Source: Actinomortierella ambigua
Lineage: Eukaryota; Mortierellomycota; Mortierellomycetes; Mortierellales; Mortierellaceae
Length of the DNA: 10,265 nt
Direction of reading: 5' to 3'
NCBI GenBank assembly: GCA_016098155.1
Contig: JAAAJB010000867.1
Location: 1-10,265, forward strand
Made by a program: the position numbers and the translations under genes
Part shown: piece after piece, positions 1 to 8,654 of the stretch
How the letters are laid out: each line of letters opens with the position of its first letter
Position numbering within the stretch: position 1 is the stretch's first letter
The notes under the pieces: model-generated
What the model was told of the DNA's origin: nothing
Databases searched by the model: none
The model's input: only the letters and a program-made list of their open reading frames with translations

Positions 1-36
1 TTTTTGCTCGGGTTCAAGGGTCCCCTCGAATTGCAT
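1..36 (-). CDS. Possible 5' end of a divergent gene, cut by the left window edge
   Basis: A minus-strand ATG at 36 opens twelve codons (MQFEGTLEPEQK) and runs off the left edge, so the product cannot be named. The start has an A at -3, and no other minus-strand ATG occurs between 37 and 196. The sequence just upstream on this strand is pyrimidine-rich, as in the leader of the main gene. It also contains a GTAAGT donor and a CTGAC/CAG branch and acceptor, which would make a leader intron. If real, the gene is transcribed divergently from the Zn2Cys6 regulator. Twelve codons are too few to prove coding. A competing plus-strand frame is open from 2 to 133, so this remains a suggestion. Confidence 0.35.
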   Translation of the reverse strand, partial: MQFEGTLEPEQK

Positions 37-105
37 CTTGGATGAAGACGCGCGTGTCAAATGGGTCAAGCAAGTAAAATCAAAGAGCGAGTCCGCGATC
101 GCCTG

Positions 106-242
106 CTGCGGGAGGTCAGGCAGGGGAAGGTGAGGAGGAGGAGGAGGAAGGAGGGGGATCGACTTTGATTGACAATGTGACCAAGGATCACGGTAACATC
201 CGGAACCTCAGTTCAAGACAACAAGCACTTCAAAACACTTAC
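106..242 (-). other. Candidate 5'-leader intron of the divergent gene
   Basis: Read on the minus strand, GTAAGT starts at 242. A pyrimidine-rich stretch follows, with CCTGAC at 120-115 as a branch-like site and CAG at 108-106 (a second CAG lies at 105-103). The length is 137 bases, in the usual fungal range. Splicing it would remove the minus-strand ATG at 199 and bring the ATG at 36 closer to the cap. The sites are visible in the sequence; the use of them is inferred. Confidence 0.35.
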
Positions 243-245
243 ACG

Positions 246-260
246 TTTTTTTTTTTTTTT
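246..260 (+). repeat. T15 homopolymer
   Basis: Fifteen consecutive T on the plus strand. Poly(dA:dT) tracts in fungal promoters commonly exclude nucleosomes. Here the tract lies just upstream of the candidate leader intron of the divergent minus-strand gene. Confidence 0.7.
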
Positions 261-2430
261 GCAACGAGATGTGGAAAAAAAAGGGAGAGAGATAAATGGA
301 GGGGTCTCCTTCTTGCGAATGGTGCAGGAATTGCAGAAAAGAAAAAAATGTCCACCTTTGGTAACGTTCAACACCAATGGGAGGTTGCATTTGTGTTGTT
401 GCTAGTAAAGTTAGTACAGTTCTCGTTTCGTTCTTTTTTCGTTCTTTCTTTCTCCACATGATTGTCTCTCTTCGCTCGGTCGTCGTCGGGACGAAAATAG
501 CTGAGATGGCCTAGAGAAGACTGTCGTGTATTCGTCTGCAGCATTGTTTGCATCCGTCGGTCAATCTGAATTGAACACAATAGACGAATGACTAGGACCT
601 TGCCACGGTGGATGGAGAGAGGGGGTTTACTTGGATATCGCGCTGTGATTCCTGATCCTTTACCACCATGCGTGGACTCTCTTGTATTCAGTCGCGTTGA
701 ACGAAAGCATTGAGTTCGAAATACAAAGAGCACAAAAGGATACAAGAACGAACCCTGTCTCGTAGGCTTTTATGAATATGTACATGAACACGGCGAGGGG
801 TACCATTGTTCATTTTTTTTGCCACCTAGAAATTGTTATTGTTTGCTGGGCGCAAGAAAAGCATATCTCACTTCTCCCCTCCCCTTCCTTTCCCTCTCCC
901 GTTTGCAAATGAATAGAGCACATGGCTGGAGAAAAGAGGGATTTTTCAGCCATGCGTGGATTTAGGTAGGACAGACACGACTCACACTGCCCGATAGTTA
1001 CAGCCTGGACAAGGTCTTTCTCTTTTCTGAGGGCGGGGAGATGCATGCGGCAATTAACTCTGTCTGCGGACGTATGGAATCAAGAGAGAGAAGACGCAGT
1101 CCGGTCATGGGAGCTCGTGTCCCGTATCGCACTGCACTGCTGCTGTTGTGTCGACTTCCCCTGGCATTGTGTACTACCATCGAAGATCACGGAGCCAAGA
1201 AGAAGGGAAAAAACGGTAGTGGAGTGGCAAAGAGGGCAATTGGGCGGAAAGAGCAGAATGCCTTTTTGCTGTAGCACCCTGACCAAGGGCTGAGGAAGGT
1301 CCAGAGATTAGCGGACAACCACACAACCGCAACGCTCTAGTGCAACGTCGCACATGACTCTGGAACGAGTAGGTATACAGGCTAAGAAGAATGAGGATGA
1401 TGAGAAACATAGCGTTCTCCTTCAAATGGATCATTTTTCGAGAATGGGGATGGCTACACATGGGCCATACCATAGACACAGGGAAAGCAGCATGAGCGGA
1501 TGGAAGGGGAGGAGAATCACATTGCAACATCAATCAAACAGTACTGCTATATCAACAAAGGTGTGCTAAGTGGGGAGGGGTGCATGCCCTGTTTTAACAG
1601 CAACCAAGGACCAATAACAACCCTGTCCTCTCCGATACACTTCCCCTACCCACCCCCTGCAGTCCCCGCAGCTGCCTGCAAGGAGAAGAGTGGCTATGTG
1701 AAAGATGGAATTTCTTCTTTTCCATGGGTCAGCAGGGCTACAGGGGTGAGTCTTGATATTGCTACTTTGGTGAGTGGGACAATTGGAGAATGGACCGGTG
1801 CGTGGTAATTCTATTTTTTCGACTTCGTGAGGAGGGAGGGGTATGAACCAATGAAGTCGATATGCTCTCAAGAATGGGAAACAGGATTGTAGAAAAAGTC
1901 AAGGGCCATTGGCGAATGCATTCTCCCGAAGGAGGATGAAGGAAGGGCGAGATTTTTTTGATTTGGCAATGGTACTGTGGAGCTTTTTTTTTTCTGTGTT
2001 GGATTTCTGCAACAAGAATGACGATGGGGGGTGGGGAACGAGGGCCTATCAAGTAAGGTTGAGTGGCCAGAAATGCATGTGGGCATGGTGGCACGCCAGC
2101 CAATGGCAGGGCAGGGATCAGGCCTGGTGGAGCAACGACTTGACGGAGAATGGTCCTGTTCACCGAGCAGTCGAAAAATATGACCATCCTTCCACCCACT
2201 CATTCCATCAGGCTGTGCTATGTCTTTCTAAAGGAACACAACAACAATCATCATCAGTATCGCAGGGCAAGGTTTGTCAGCCGTATGTGTCGACTTTTTT
2301 CCGTTCGCAAATGACCCTCTCCCACTCCACAATAGTATGTTTGGTACTACTACAACGTACAGTGCCAACAACAGAGGACAAAAGAACCCGTCCCTTTCAT
2401 TCTACTACGATGTTGAAGGGAAATGACCTT

Positions 2431-2456
2431 GCTGCTGCTGCTGCTGCTGCTGCTGC
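2431..2456 (+). repeat. (GCT)n trinucleotide microsatellite
   Basis: About eight and a half uninterrupted GCT units. The tract reads as alanine on the plus strand and glutamine or serine on the minus strand, but neither surrounding frame is convincing as a gene, so it is treated as non-coding. Confidence 0.85.
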
Positions 2457-2770
2457 ACCTCAATGTTGGGAGGAGAATGAACCAAGCGAGGAGAAAAAAA
2501 GGGTCTACATGAGGAACCAGCAGAACGGCCAAACTTGCCCTCTCTGCCCCCCTCCCTCCAGTTGACGTGCATTGGATAGCGTGGGCATTCGTGGCTCGTG
2601 TATCGACAGCCCTCTGGATGAGAATGGATCAAGGTGACGATGCCGAGAACCCGCCGGTAACCTTTCTAGTGTTGTTGATGGTGCGATAAAAATAACGATA
2701 AACAGCATCAGCGCCATCACCTGCATAGGCCACGGAAGGGGCAGCTGCAGTCATGCCAGGATATGGATGG

Positions 2771-2774
<4 letters not shown>

Positions 2775-2815
<41 letters not shown>

Positions 2816-2863
2816 CTCTCTTTTTCAATCTCTCCCCCTCCCTCTCACTCTCTCTTTCTTTCC
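2775..2863 (+). repeat. (TC)n microsatellite with pyrimidine-rich tail
   Basis: A perfect TC dinucleotide tract spans 2775-2811 (about 18 units). It is followed by degenerate CT-rich sequence to about 2863. It lies some 250-300 bases upstream of the distal TATA box. Confidence 0.85.
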
Positions 2864-3099
2864 ATGGGATGGGAGGAGAGAGGACCTGTGCGTGTTTGTG
2901 AAGCTCCCAGTAGCGAGATGAACACTCTCTCCTTCCTACGCGAAAAAAAAAACAGAGGAGAGACAGGACAAGGAGAAGGAACGTGTTTTTCTTCTTCTTG
3001 GCAGCGAGAGAGAGATGATCATTCTTACTCAGATCTAAAGTTTAAATTGCCTTTCAATTCAAAACTTCGTGCCGTATAGTTTGCCTTATAGGCCAGAAG

Positions 3100-3107
3100 T
3101 ATAAAAA
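3100..3107 (+). promoter_or_regulatory. Distal TATA box
   Basis: TATAAAAA stands at 3100-3107. It is followed within about 30 bases by C-rich, G-poor sequence of the kind seen in fungal leaders. No ATG occurs between 3017 and 3941, as expected if transcription starts near 3130. It would be the far promoter of the Zn2Cys6 gene, about 2.1 kb upstream of its start codon, and requires a leader intron to make a sensible mRNA. Confidence 0.4.
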
Positions 3108-3219
3108 GTGGCAGTTTCCTCCCCTCACTTTTGCCAAATTCGCACATTCATCCCAACCCATTCAACAAGTCTTTCCAGTCCATTGTAAGGATCAAGCTCA
3201 TTCAACTCAAGACCACCAA

Positions 3220-3325
3220 CCAACCCAACAGCAGCAGCAGCAGCAATAGCAGCAACAATTTCTATTACTGGCACATTTAGCAGCGGCAGCAGCAACAGCA
3301 ACAGTAGCAGTAGCAACAATTGCCT
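3220..3325 (+). repeat. CAG/CAA-rich imperfect repeat in the leader
   Basis: A run of CAG units near 3229-3245 continues as mixed CAG, CAA, CGG and TAG triplets to about 3322. It resembles the polyglutamine-encoding tracts inside the main gene. Here it has no ATG upstream in reach and contains in-frame TAG triplets, so it is read as untranslated. Confidence 0.6.
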
Positions 3326-3411
3326 GTCCTTCGGAGGACTGACATCCAGAGAGGCACGTCAGCAACACAAAGACCGACTCTGTTCCTCTCCGTTGCAAGC
3401 AAGTAAAGGAA

Positions 3412-3447
3412 GGAAGCAAAGGACGCAAAGGAAGCAAAGGAAGCAGA
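3412..3447 (+). repeat. Four tandem copies of a 9-base repeat
   Basis: Copies GGAAGCAAA, GGACGCAAA, GGAAGCAAA and GGAAGCAGA stand end to end at 3412, 3421, 3430 and 3439. They form a purine-rich island inside an otherwise pyrimidine-rich candidate leader. Confidence 0.8.
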
Positions 3448-3838
3448 GACACGCGACACTTCCAGCTCAAACCCTCTCCTCTCTCTCTCCTACTACTACT
3501 TCCTCCCCCCACCCCTTTCAACTCAAGTGAGGAGAACAACTGCAGCCAGGCAACACACACAACCTTGTTTCCCTTTTTCACACTCTCTTTTCGGTTTTGC
3601 AACTCAGCAAACTCTTTTCCACTTTCCTCGCCGTCATCTCATTCACACACGCACACGCATCACGCTCTTATTTCTCTTTCCTCCCCACTCCTTACCACCA
3701 CATTTCTCATTGTCCTTCTCATTCCTACTCATCCCGGCACTCCATCTCGGCAATTCCTTCTTTGCTGCGCTGGCACCAAAGTCAACTCTAGAGAACATAC
3801 TCGTCTTCTCTTCTCGCCTCGACCGGTTGATTGTTTTG

Positions 3839-4852
3839 GTAAGTTGTGCGAGGCACACTCTAACGACGAGAGGATACAACACTTTTCCACACCTACAGCA
3901 AACGCACACGTTACACGTGTTGGGTGCTTTATTGGGTAGTCATGGGGTTGGAGTGAGACATTGTGGACACCATGGATATCAAAGGAAAAGGTCCCTTCCG
4001 CCACCTTGCTATGCCCTCCAAGGAAAGTCGCATCGACTGGGTGGGATGGAGAAGAGGTGGTGGGCACACAGGGCTCGGGAGTACAAGTGGCAAAAAGGAT
4101 ACGCTCACAGTCAAGAGTGGGGGAAGCGAGGGAAAGGGGGGGAGGGAAGGAGAGGGAAAGAAAGAGAGAGGGAGACTCTACCCGGTGCTTGTGAGCACGA
4201 ACATTACGGCCTGAACAGTATCCCTCTATCGGAGATGGGAAAGAAAGCGCGTTTTCCCGATGCTACACGCTGCCCTTTCGACTCCTGTCTCTTTTTTTTT
4301 TTTTGTGCGCCATGTATATACATCCTACACCAGCTCTCTATCTGTTTCTCCTATTCCTTGTCCTGCCTGCTCCTCTCGGTGCTGTGTCCCCGTTTCCTTT
4401 CTTCCTCGAGGAATTCCAAAAACCCAATTTCCACAGCCCCCCGACTAGCTCTCAGCCACAGCTCCGCAACGCCCCCCTGTCTTTTTTGTACCGTACTTGA
4501 GATGTCATAGCTTTTGCTCTCAGCCAACCAGCATGCACCAAACATAAACACAACAAAGTCGACAAAGGAATCCCGCGGTTGGGGACAGAGAGAAGGAGAG
4601 AGAGGCAGACAGAGAAAATGGAAACTGGAGAAACTTTTCTGAAAAGAGGGAGATGGGTGCTTGGGCAACCGCGGCTGAGCAAGTTGTCGTACTACCTGAT
4701 GCCACCCAACCTTCTTTCCAGGATCAATTGTTATCGTCTCTTGTCACCGAGCGCGAGGCCTTGCTCATATAAATGTACCATGCTCCCCCATGCTAAACGC
4801 CCACTTTTTTTTTTCTTTTTTGTTTTTCTCTCCTGTCTACTTTCTTATATAG
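3839..4852 (+). other. Candidate large intron in the 5' leader of the Zn2Cys6 gene
   Basis: A consensus donor GTAAGT starts at 3839. Two acceptors fit. One is TATAG at 4848-4852, after a strong T/C tract from about 4804. The other is CAG at 4719-4721, with a CTGAT branch site at 4696-4700. Sequence on either side (3121-3838 and 4853-5230) has no ATG and is C/T-rich. The interval between has about fifteen ATGs and G-rich blocks. The 4852 acceptor would remove every upstream ATG, while 4721 would leave three. The motifs are seen; splicing is inferred. Confidence 0.4.
4768..4774 (+). promoter_or_regulatory. Proximal TATA box
   Basis: TATAAAT stands at 4768-4774. A T/C-rich stretch, typical around fungal start sites, follows from about 4804. 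A start site near 4800 would give a leader of roughly 430 bases without any ATG before 5231, because the last upstream ATG is at 4789. This is the simplest promoter for the main gene and an alternative to the distal one at 3100. Confidence 0.45.
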
Positions 4853-5068
4853 AAGATCTCTCTCACACTCTCCCCTCCAGCTCACACACTTGCAGTTTTG
4901 TTGCCCAAGAACACTGCCCAGTTGTCAACTCCACTCCTGTTACGGTTCTCTCTCCCTCCTTAGGACCGTTTTTTCTTCACCTCACTTGGTCCCTTGCTCT
5001 CTTGCTCGACCCACACTGCCACTCTCCAAGGTCAATTGAAAGACAACGCACAAAAAGCCACCACCACA

Positions 5069-5127
5069 TCCTTCCCCCCTCTCTCCCTCCCTCCCTCCCT
5101 CCCTCTCTCCCTCCCTCTCTCTCTCTC
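5069..5127 (+). repeat. Uninterrupted 59-base pyrimidine tract in the leader
   Basis: Only C and T occur from 5069 to 5127, mostly as CCCT and CT units, ending about 100 bases before the start codon. Such tracts are common in fungal leaders and promoters, and the mirror-like repeats could form triplex DNA. Confidence 0.8.
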
Positions 5128-5230
5128 GTTCACCACCACCGACCCACATACACACACAGTTATCCTCACAAACGCACGCACACGCCTCCATCCATTCATA
5201 AGCGTACACTCCCTCCCCTTTCTGCCTCAC

Positions 5231-7729
5231 ATGCCTATGCAAGTTTTCGAATTCCAGGCTGACGAGTCTGTCAGCTTGGTCAGCCCTGCGGCAATCAGCC
5301 GCAAGAGCTGCGATCACTGCTTTCTCAACCGCAAGACTTGTGACAAGGTCCGCGGCCCTGAAGACTCTGGCGCAAAGTGCAAACGCTGCGCCAAAGACAA
5401 CCGGCCTTGCACCTTCACACCGACCGTTCACCTTTATCATATCGCCGACTGCGTCGGTCGTCACCAGTGCCGCGCCAAGGTCCTGCAGGCCATGGGTGGC
5501 CGCAAGAAGGAGGCCCGCACCAAGACGATTGAAATCCCCCTCGTCTGTGATCTTGATTCGCCCATTGATCTGGCTCTGTTTGAGGCACTCCAGCGCCAAC
5601 CTAATCTCCTGGCCTTTAACAATCGGTTAAAGTCTTTGCTGGCTCAGGATGTAAGTTTTTATCTCTTCCTTGTTCATTGTCCATGGGTGTCAAACGAACT
5701 ATTCACAGAACGGACACTCATCCTGATACGCAATTTCATCTAGCTTCTTGGCATTTCGCCCGAGCAAGACGATGCCGACTATGCCCCTCAATTTCACCTT
5801 CTAGGTGAGCAAGGCCTTCCAGACTATGTGAGTTCAAGGCTCGACTCCTACATGATACTCTGGGTCAACTGCTCTTAGTTACTTCGACTCTGACTAATCA
5901 CCTACCTCTTCTCATTTCATGTTTTTCTTTCTGCTCTCCAGACCGCAGCTATTTCTGTCGACACAAGCTCTCTCCGTACAACAAAGCGGCAGATGGACAT
6001 GGATGATGCAACCGATATTAGCCCTCTTGCTGGAAACTTGATGTCCCAGCCGTCGCCTTCGCAAGGGCCTCAGAAGTACCGGATCATGGACCTGGTGGCG
6101 GCTCACCAACAACAGCAGCTTCACCAGCAAATCCAGCAACAGCAGCAGCAGCACTCGCAGCCACCAAGAGCCCCATCGCCTCATTCTCCTGGCCATCAGA
6201 GGGGCCGGTCCGAAAGCCATGGCCGCATCTCGCCGCGATTGAGCCCTTCGCTTCGCCCAAACTCGGGTGCAGGAGCAGATCGTCATCCGCACGTCCACCA
6301 CCATCACCATCACCCCTACCGCCAGCCTGGCCCACCTTCACCTCGACATGGTTCAGTACCAGATGCACAGTTTAACACAGTGGCGATGGTCAACAACAAT
6401 ATCAATAACGGCGGTCGGCTGAGCCCTGTGCCTAGCCCCACTGCATTGAGCCCGACGGTCGATGCTGGGTTCCATCAGCGCCGGCATTCAGAGACAGTCG
6501 CAGCAGCAATGATGGCGGCCAACGCTTCGGAGATGAGCATCTTGCAACAGCAGCAGCTTCAACAGCAGCTTCATTTGCAACAGCAACAGTTGCACCTCCA
6601 ACACCAACTGCAACATCAACAGCAGCAGCAGCAGCAGCAGCAACATCATCATCAACAACCACCAATGCAGGCCTATGGTGGCTTTTCGCATCCCTATGCC
6701 AAGACGAACCATGCCCCTTCGTACCCGATGGCGCAGTACAACTACCGGAGCTCGAGCCCTCTGCCGCCAAGCCCGGTACTGCACAGTCCAGTTGGTCAGA
6801 CGCAAGTCAGCCCACAGCCACCTAGCCCCCTGGATTTGTCGTCGACCCATATGGATATGACGTTTGGCAGTGGTAGCCAGGTCAACCTACCAAGTCTCTT
6901 CGACTCGAGCCTGAGCATGTCGAACGAACTGCCGTCGCAGTCGGCACCCGCCCATCGAGTCAGTGTGTCGACCTCGCCCAATATGTTTGGCACGGGATCG
7001 CCTTCGGGGGCGAGCCTTGGTATGGGGCAGTTGTCGCCTCGCGTCGTAGGAACCGGCGCCGCCGCTTCGTCCTCCTCGTTGTCATCGTCGGTCAACGCAC
7101 CCAAGGTGATTACAACGATGAACGAGGACGGACAACAGGTTGGATTTTACTTTGCGGTACCACCGGTGACACTGCACCCAACTGCGACGGACGAGGAGCT
7201 TTTCCGCGACTTTACGATGATGGATGAGACGGGGGCAGCCGAAGACGACGACTTTACGGGCGAAGGCTTTGTGTGGATCGAGAACCTGTTTGAGGACTTG
7301 CCCGCAGAGGAGACGGCAGCCAACATGGCGGCGATCACGGCTGCAGCTGCAGCTGCAGGTCAGACAGCAGCACTGCGCACAGAGGCCCAGAAGCGACTGG
7401 ATTTGCAACAGCAGCAACAGCAACTGTTACAGCAACAACACCAACCCATGTTGCAGCAGCAGCAGCATCAATACGAAGCGGGCTTCACACTGCCGCCTCC
7501 AAGCTATAATCTGCATGATCCGGCTCTGAGTAACTCTTCGATCCCATCAACGACTGCCACCACCGCCGCGACATCGTCGGCATCACGCATGTCGATCACG
7601 ACCAGCTTTGACATGTCGTCATATACCTTTGGACCCATGTCGCCCAATCCAATCGGCGAGTATCAGGCTGATGGATTGGCGATCAACGATGAGCAGGCCC
7701 GTCGACTTTCCCAGATCCTGCAAGGTTGA
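5231..7729 (+). CDS. Zn2Cys6 transcription factor, polyglutamine-rich, three coding exons
   Basis: Exons 5231-5650, 5744-5827 and 5942-7729 join in frame to 763 residues. The N-terminus holds a fungal binuclear zinc cluster with Cys27, 30, 37, 50, 53 and 60, spacing CX2CX6CX12CX2CX6C. Basic residues inside it (Arg34, Lys35) are as expected for DNA contact. A basic stretch (about 78-99) follows. The rest is low-complexity: glutamine-rich tracts near 223-238, 369-407 and 657-677, a six-histidine run at 287-292, 21 Ser-Pro sites, and a PKA-like RRHS at 348-351. A non-repetitive block at 556-581 leads into an acidic, aromatic patch at 585-625, a likely activation region. I see no middle homology region of the classical family. 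The start is the first ATG after about 440 ATG-free bases, though -3 is C. Role: nuclear, sequence-specific transcription regulator; target genes unknown. Confidence 0.9.
5651..5743 (+). other. Intron 1 of the Zn2Cys6 gene
   Basis: The donor is GTAAGT directly after an Asp codon, a CTGAT branch site lies at 5723-5727, and the acceptor is CATCTAG. The phase is 0 and the length 93 bases. An earlier CAG at 5706-5708 would bring in a TGA after five codons and is ruled out. The intron has no in-frame stop until its own last three bases, TAG, so an unspliced message would encode 170 residues. Confidence 0.85.
5828..5941 (+). other. Intron 2 of the Zn2Cys6 gene
   Basis: The donor is GTGAGT after a Tyr codon, with CTGACTAAT at about 5890-5898 as branch region. 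A long T/C tract and TCCAG acceptor end at 5941. Length is 114 bases, phase 0. The exon it creates (5744-5827) is exactly 28 codons. The TTAG at 5874-5877 is rejected because the frame then meets TGA within five codons. Confidence 0.85.
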
Positions 7730-7900
7730 AAAAAAAATTAACTTGGGCGCGGATGATGCCTGTGTGGATTCCCCCACCTTTTTTCTTTGTTGAGTGTTCG
7801 TACACATATTATATACTCCCTGCACTTGTACATATATTTTTTAGTCCCCACCCACCTATTGTAAATATACCTCTTTACCATGAGGCCCAAAAAAAATCAT
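7730..7900 (+). terminator. 3' UTR and probable polyadenylation region of the Zn2Cys6 gene
   Basis: After the TGA at 7727-7729 the sequence becomes AT-rich. It contains TATATA at 7810-7815, TACATATA at 7829-7836 and TAAATATA at 7862-7869. These resemble the UA-rich efficiency and positioning elements known from yeast 3' ends. An A8 run follows near 7890. The exact cleavage site cannot be read from sequence alone. Confidence 0.4.
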
Positions 7901-8299
7901 TGGAGTTTGCCTATCTGGATGTGGAGTGGGAAAAAAGAATGAAATCATGGTTAGGGCTAATAGAAAGGGGGGGGGAGGGGTTTCCAGAATTGGGGTTTAG
8001 GTAGATTTTATTTTTTCGTCCTCACCATTCCTTATATAACTTTTCCGTGACAAAAAAGAAAGGAAATTCACATAAGACTGTTGGCAATGCAGGCTCGTCA
8101 TTCTGCGCCTATAGTCCCTGGACTCAGTTCATCGCTTGCTTAAAGGGACATCCTGGGAGACCCCTGTATTCGTCCAACTTCAGCATTGCAATGTCAGACA
8201 TATCATGAAATCAGTTTTTCCTTTATTGTGTTACTTTACTGGCTGGCCTTTCCCCTGCTGCGACGCGAGAGTGTAGCCCTTTGGTTTTGGCAAGCGTCT
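7901..8299. other. Intergenic spacer, no gene seen
   Basis: This stretch has AT-rich patches and a G9 run at 7967-7975 followed by AGGGG. I find no convincing open frame or RNA gene. A single TTAGGG near 7951 is not repeated and has no telomeric meaning. Confidence 0.5.
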
Positions 8300-8491
8300 T
8301 CATCTTCGTGGATAGACAGCCCCGTGCATGAAGTTCTGAACCCCTGCCAGGAACTCTTTGTCTGCTTGATAGAGGTTGCGGGCTGGGGCGATTCGTGGAC
8401 CCTCGAATAAGGATGACACCTTGCTGAAGATTTTGGTACTTCGCACTTCACTCGCCTGCGTACCTTTCATGGCATCCTGTGTGGTATTCAT
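8300..8491 (-). CDS. Small hypothetical ORF or terminal exon
   Basis: From the ATG at 8491 this frame encodes 63 residues ending with TGA at 8302-8300. I do not recognise a family. Codon choice favours C-ending codons (ATC, TTC, AGC, AAC, CTC) and purine first positions, like genuine exons and unlike the shadow frames here. Beyond the TGA the frame stays open and coding-like for another 20 or so codons (to a TAA near 8240), so the stop may be a lesion. An ACACAG acceptor at 8482-8477 is in phase 0 with a GTGAGC donor at 8894, so this could be the last exon of a spliced gene whose upstream exons lie at 8895-9112. Confidence 0.3.
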   Translation of the reverse strand: MNTTQDAMKGTQASEVRSTKIFSKVSSLFEGPRIAPARNLYQADKEFLAGVQNFMHGAVYPRR

Positions 8492-8654
8492 GCACAATAT
8501 TGTCCACGTAGAAACAGTTTTTTGCTTTCTAGGTATAGCAGCTCTTAAAAATAGAATAGTTTGGAAGAACACAGAGCTGATGTATCCATTGTAACTACTC
8601 TCGCCACTCTAGACTGTCTGCAGACACCATTGATGTTTTTTTTTCCTGCTCCAT

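Larger units (their letters stand above)
243..3013. other. Long intergenic region with no supported gene
   Basis: I see no frame here with convincing coding character. The longest plus-strand open frame (1909-2565) has no ATG at its start. It is rich in Trp and Lys runs and includes an eight-alanine run made by a GCT microsatellite. A minus-strand frame at 810-1046 starts with ATG (78 residues) but has no recognisable motif. The stretch also holds a short inverted repeat (TCGACTTC at 1819-1826 and GAAGTCGA at 1853-1860) and several homopolymer runs. It is probably the shared upstream region of two divergent genes. Confidence 0.5.

Noticed and set aside
1819..1860. Inverted repeat TCGACTTC/GAAGTCGA
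   Set aside because: An eight-base stem with a 26-base loop and no neighbouring signal; likely by chance in 10 kb.
3185..3280. Possible short leader intron (GTAAGG to TTTAG)
   Set aside because: The size fits, but there is no good branch site and the interval includes the CAG/CAA tract. Nothing distinguishes it from chance.
3914..3919. CACGTG E-box
   Set aside because: A lone palindromic hexamer inside the candidate leader intron; another occurs at 10111. No supporting context.
3527..4510. 327-residue plus-strand open frame
   Set aside because: It does not begin with ATG, is Ser/Pro/Phe-rich from pyrimidine tracts, crosses the GTAAGT donor and G-rich blocks, and shows no motif. It fits leader and intron sequence.
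4994..5230. N-terminal extension of the regulator upstream of 5231
   Set aside because: The frame is open but contains no ATG before 5231 and translates simple CT and CA repeats.
4579..5262. 227-residue plus-strand open frame overlapping the regulator start
   Set aside because: It consists largely of translated T/C repeats. It is useful only as a potential overlapping uORF, not as a gene.
4982..5599. 205-residue minus-strand open frame opposite exon 1
   Set aside because: It is a shadow of the zinc-cluster exon and continues into Glu/Arg and Gly repeats antisense to the CT tract.
6432..6850. Minus-strand frames opposite the polyglutamine tracts
   Set aside because: Leu- and Ala/Val-rich shadows of CAG/CAA codons in the main gene.
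7951..7956. TTAGGG telomere-like motif
   Set aside because: A single copy, not tandem.
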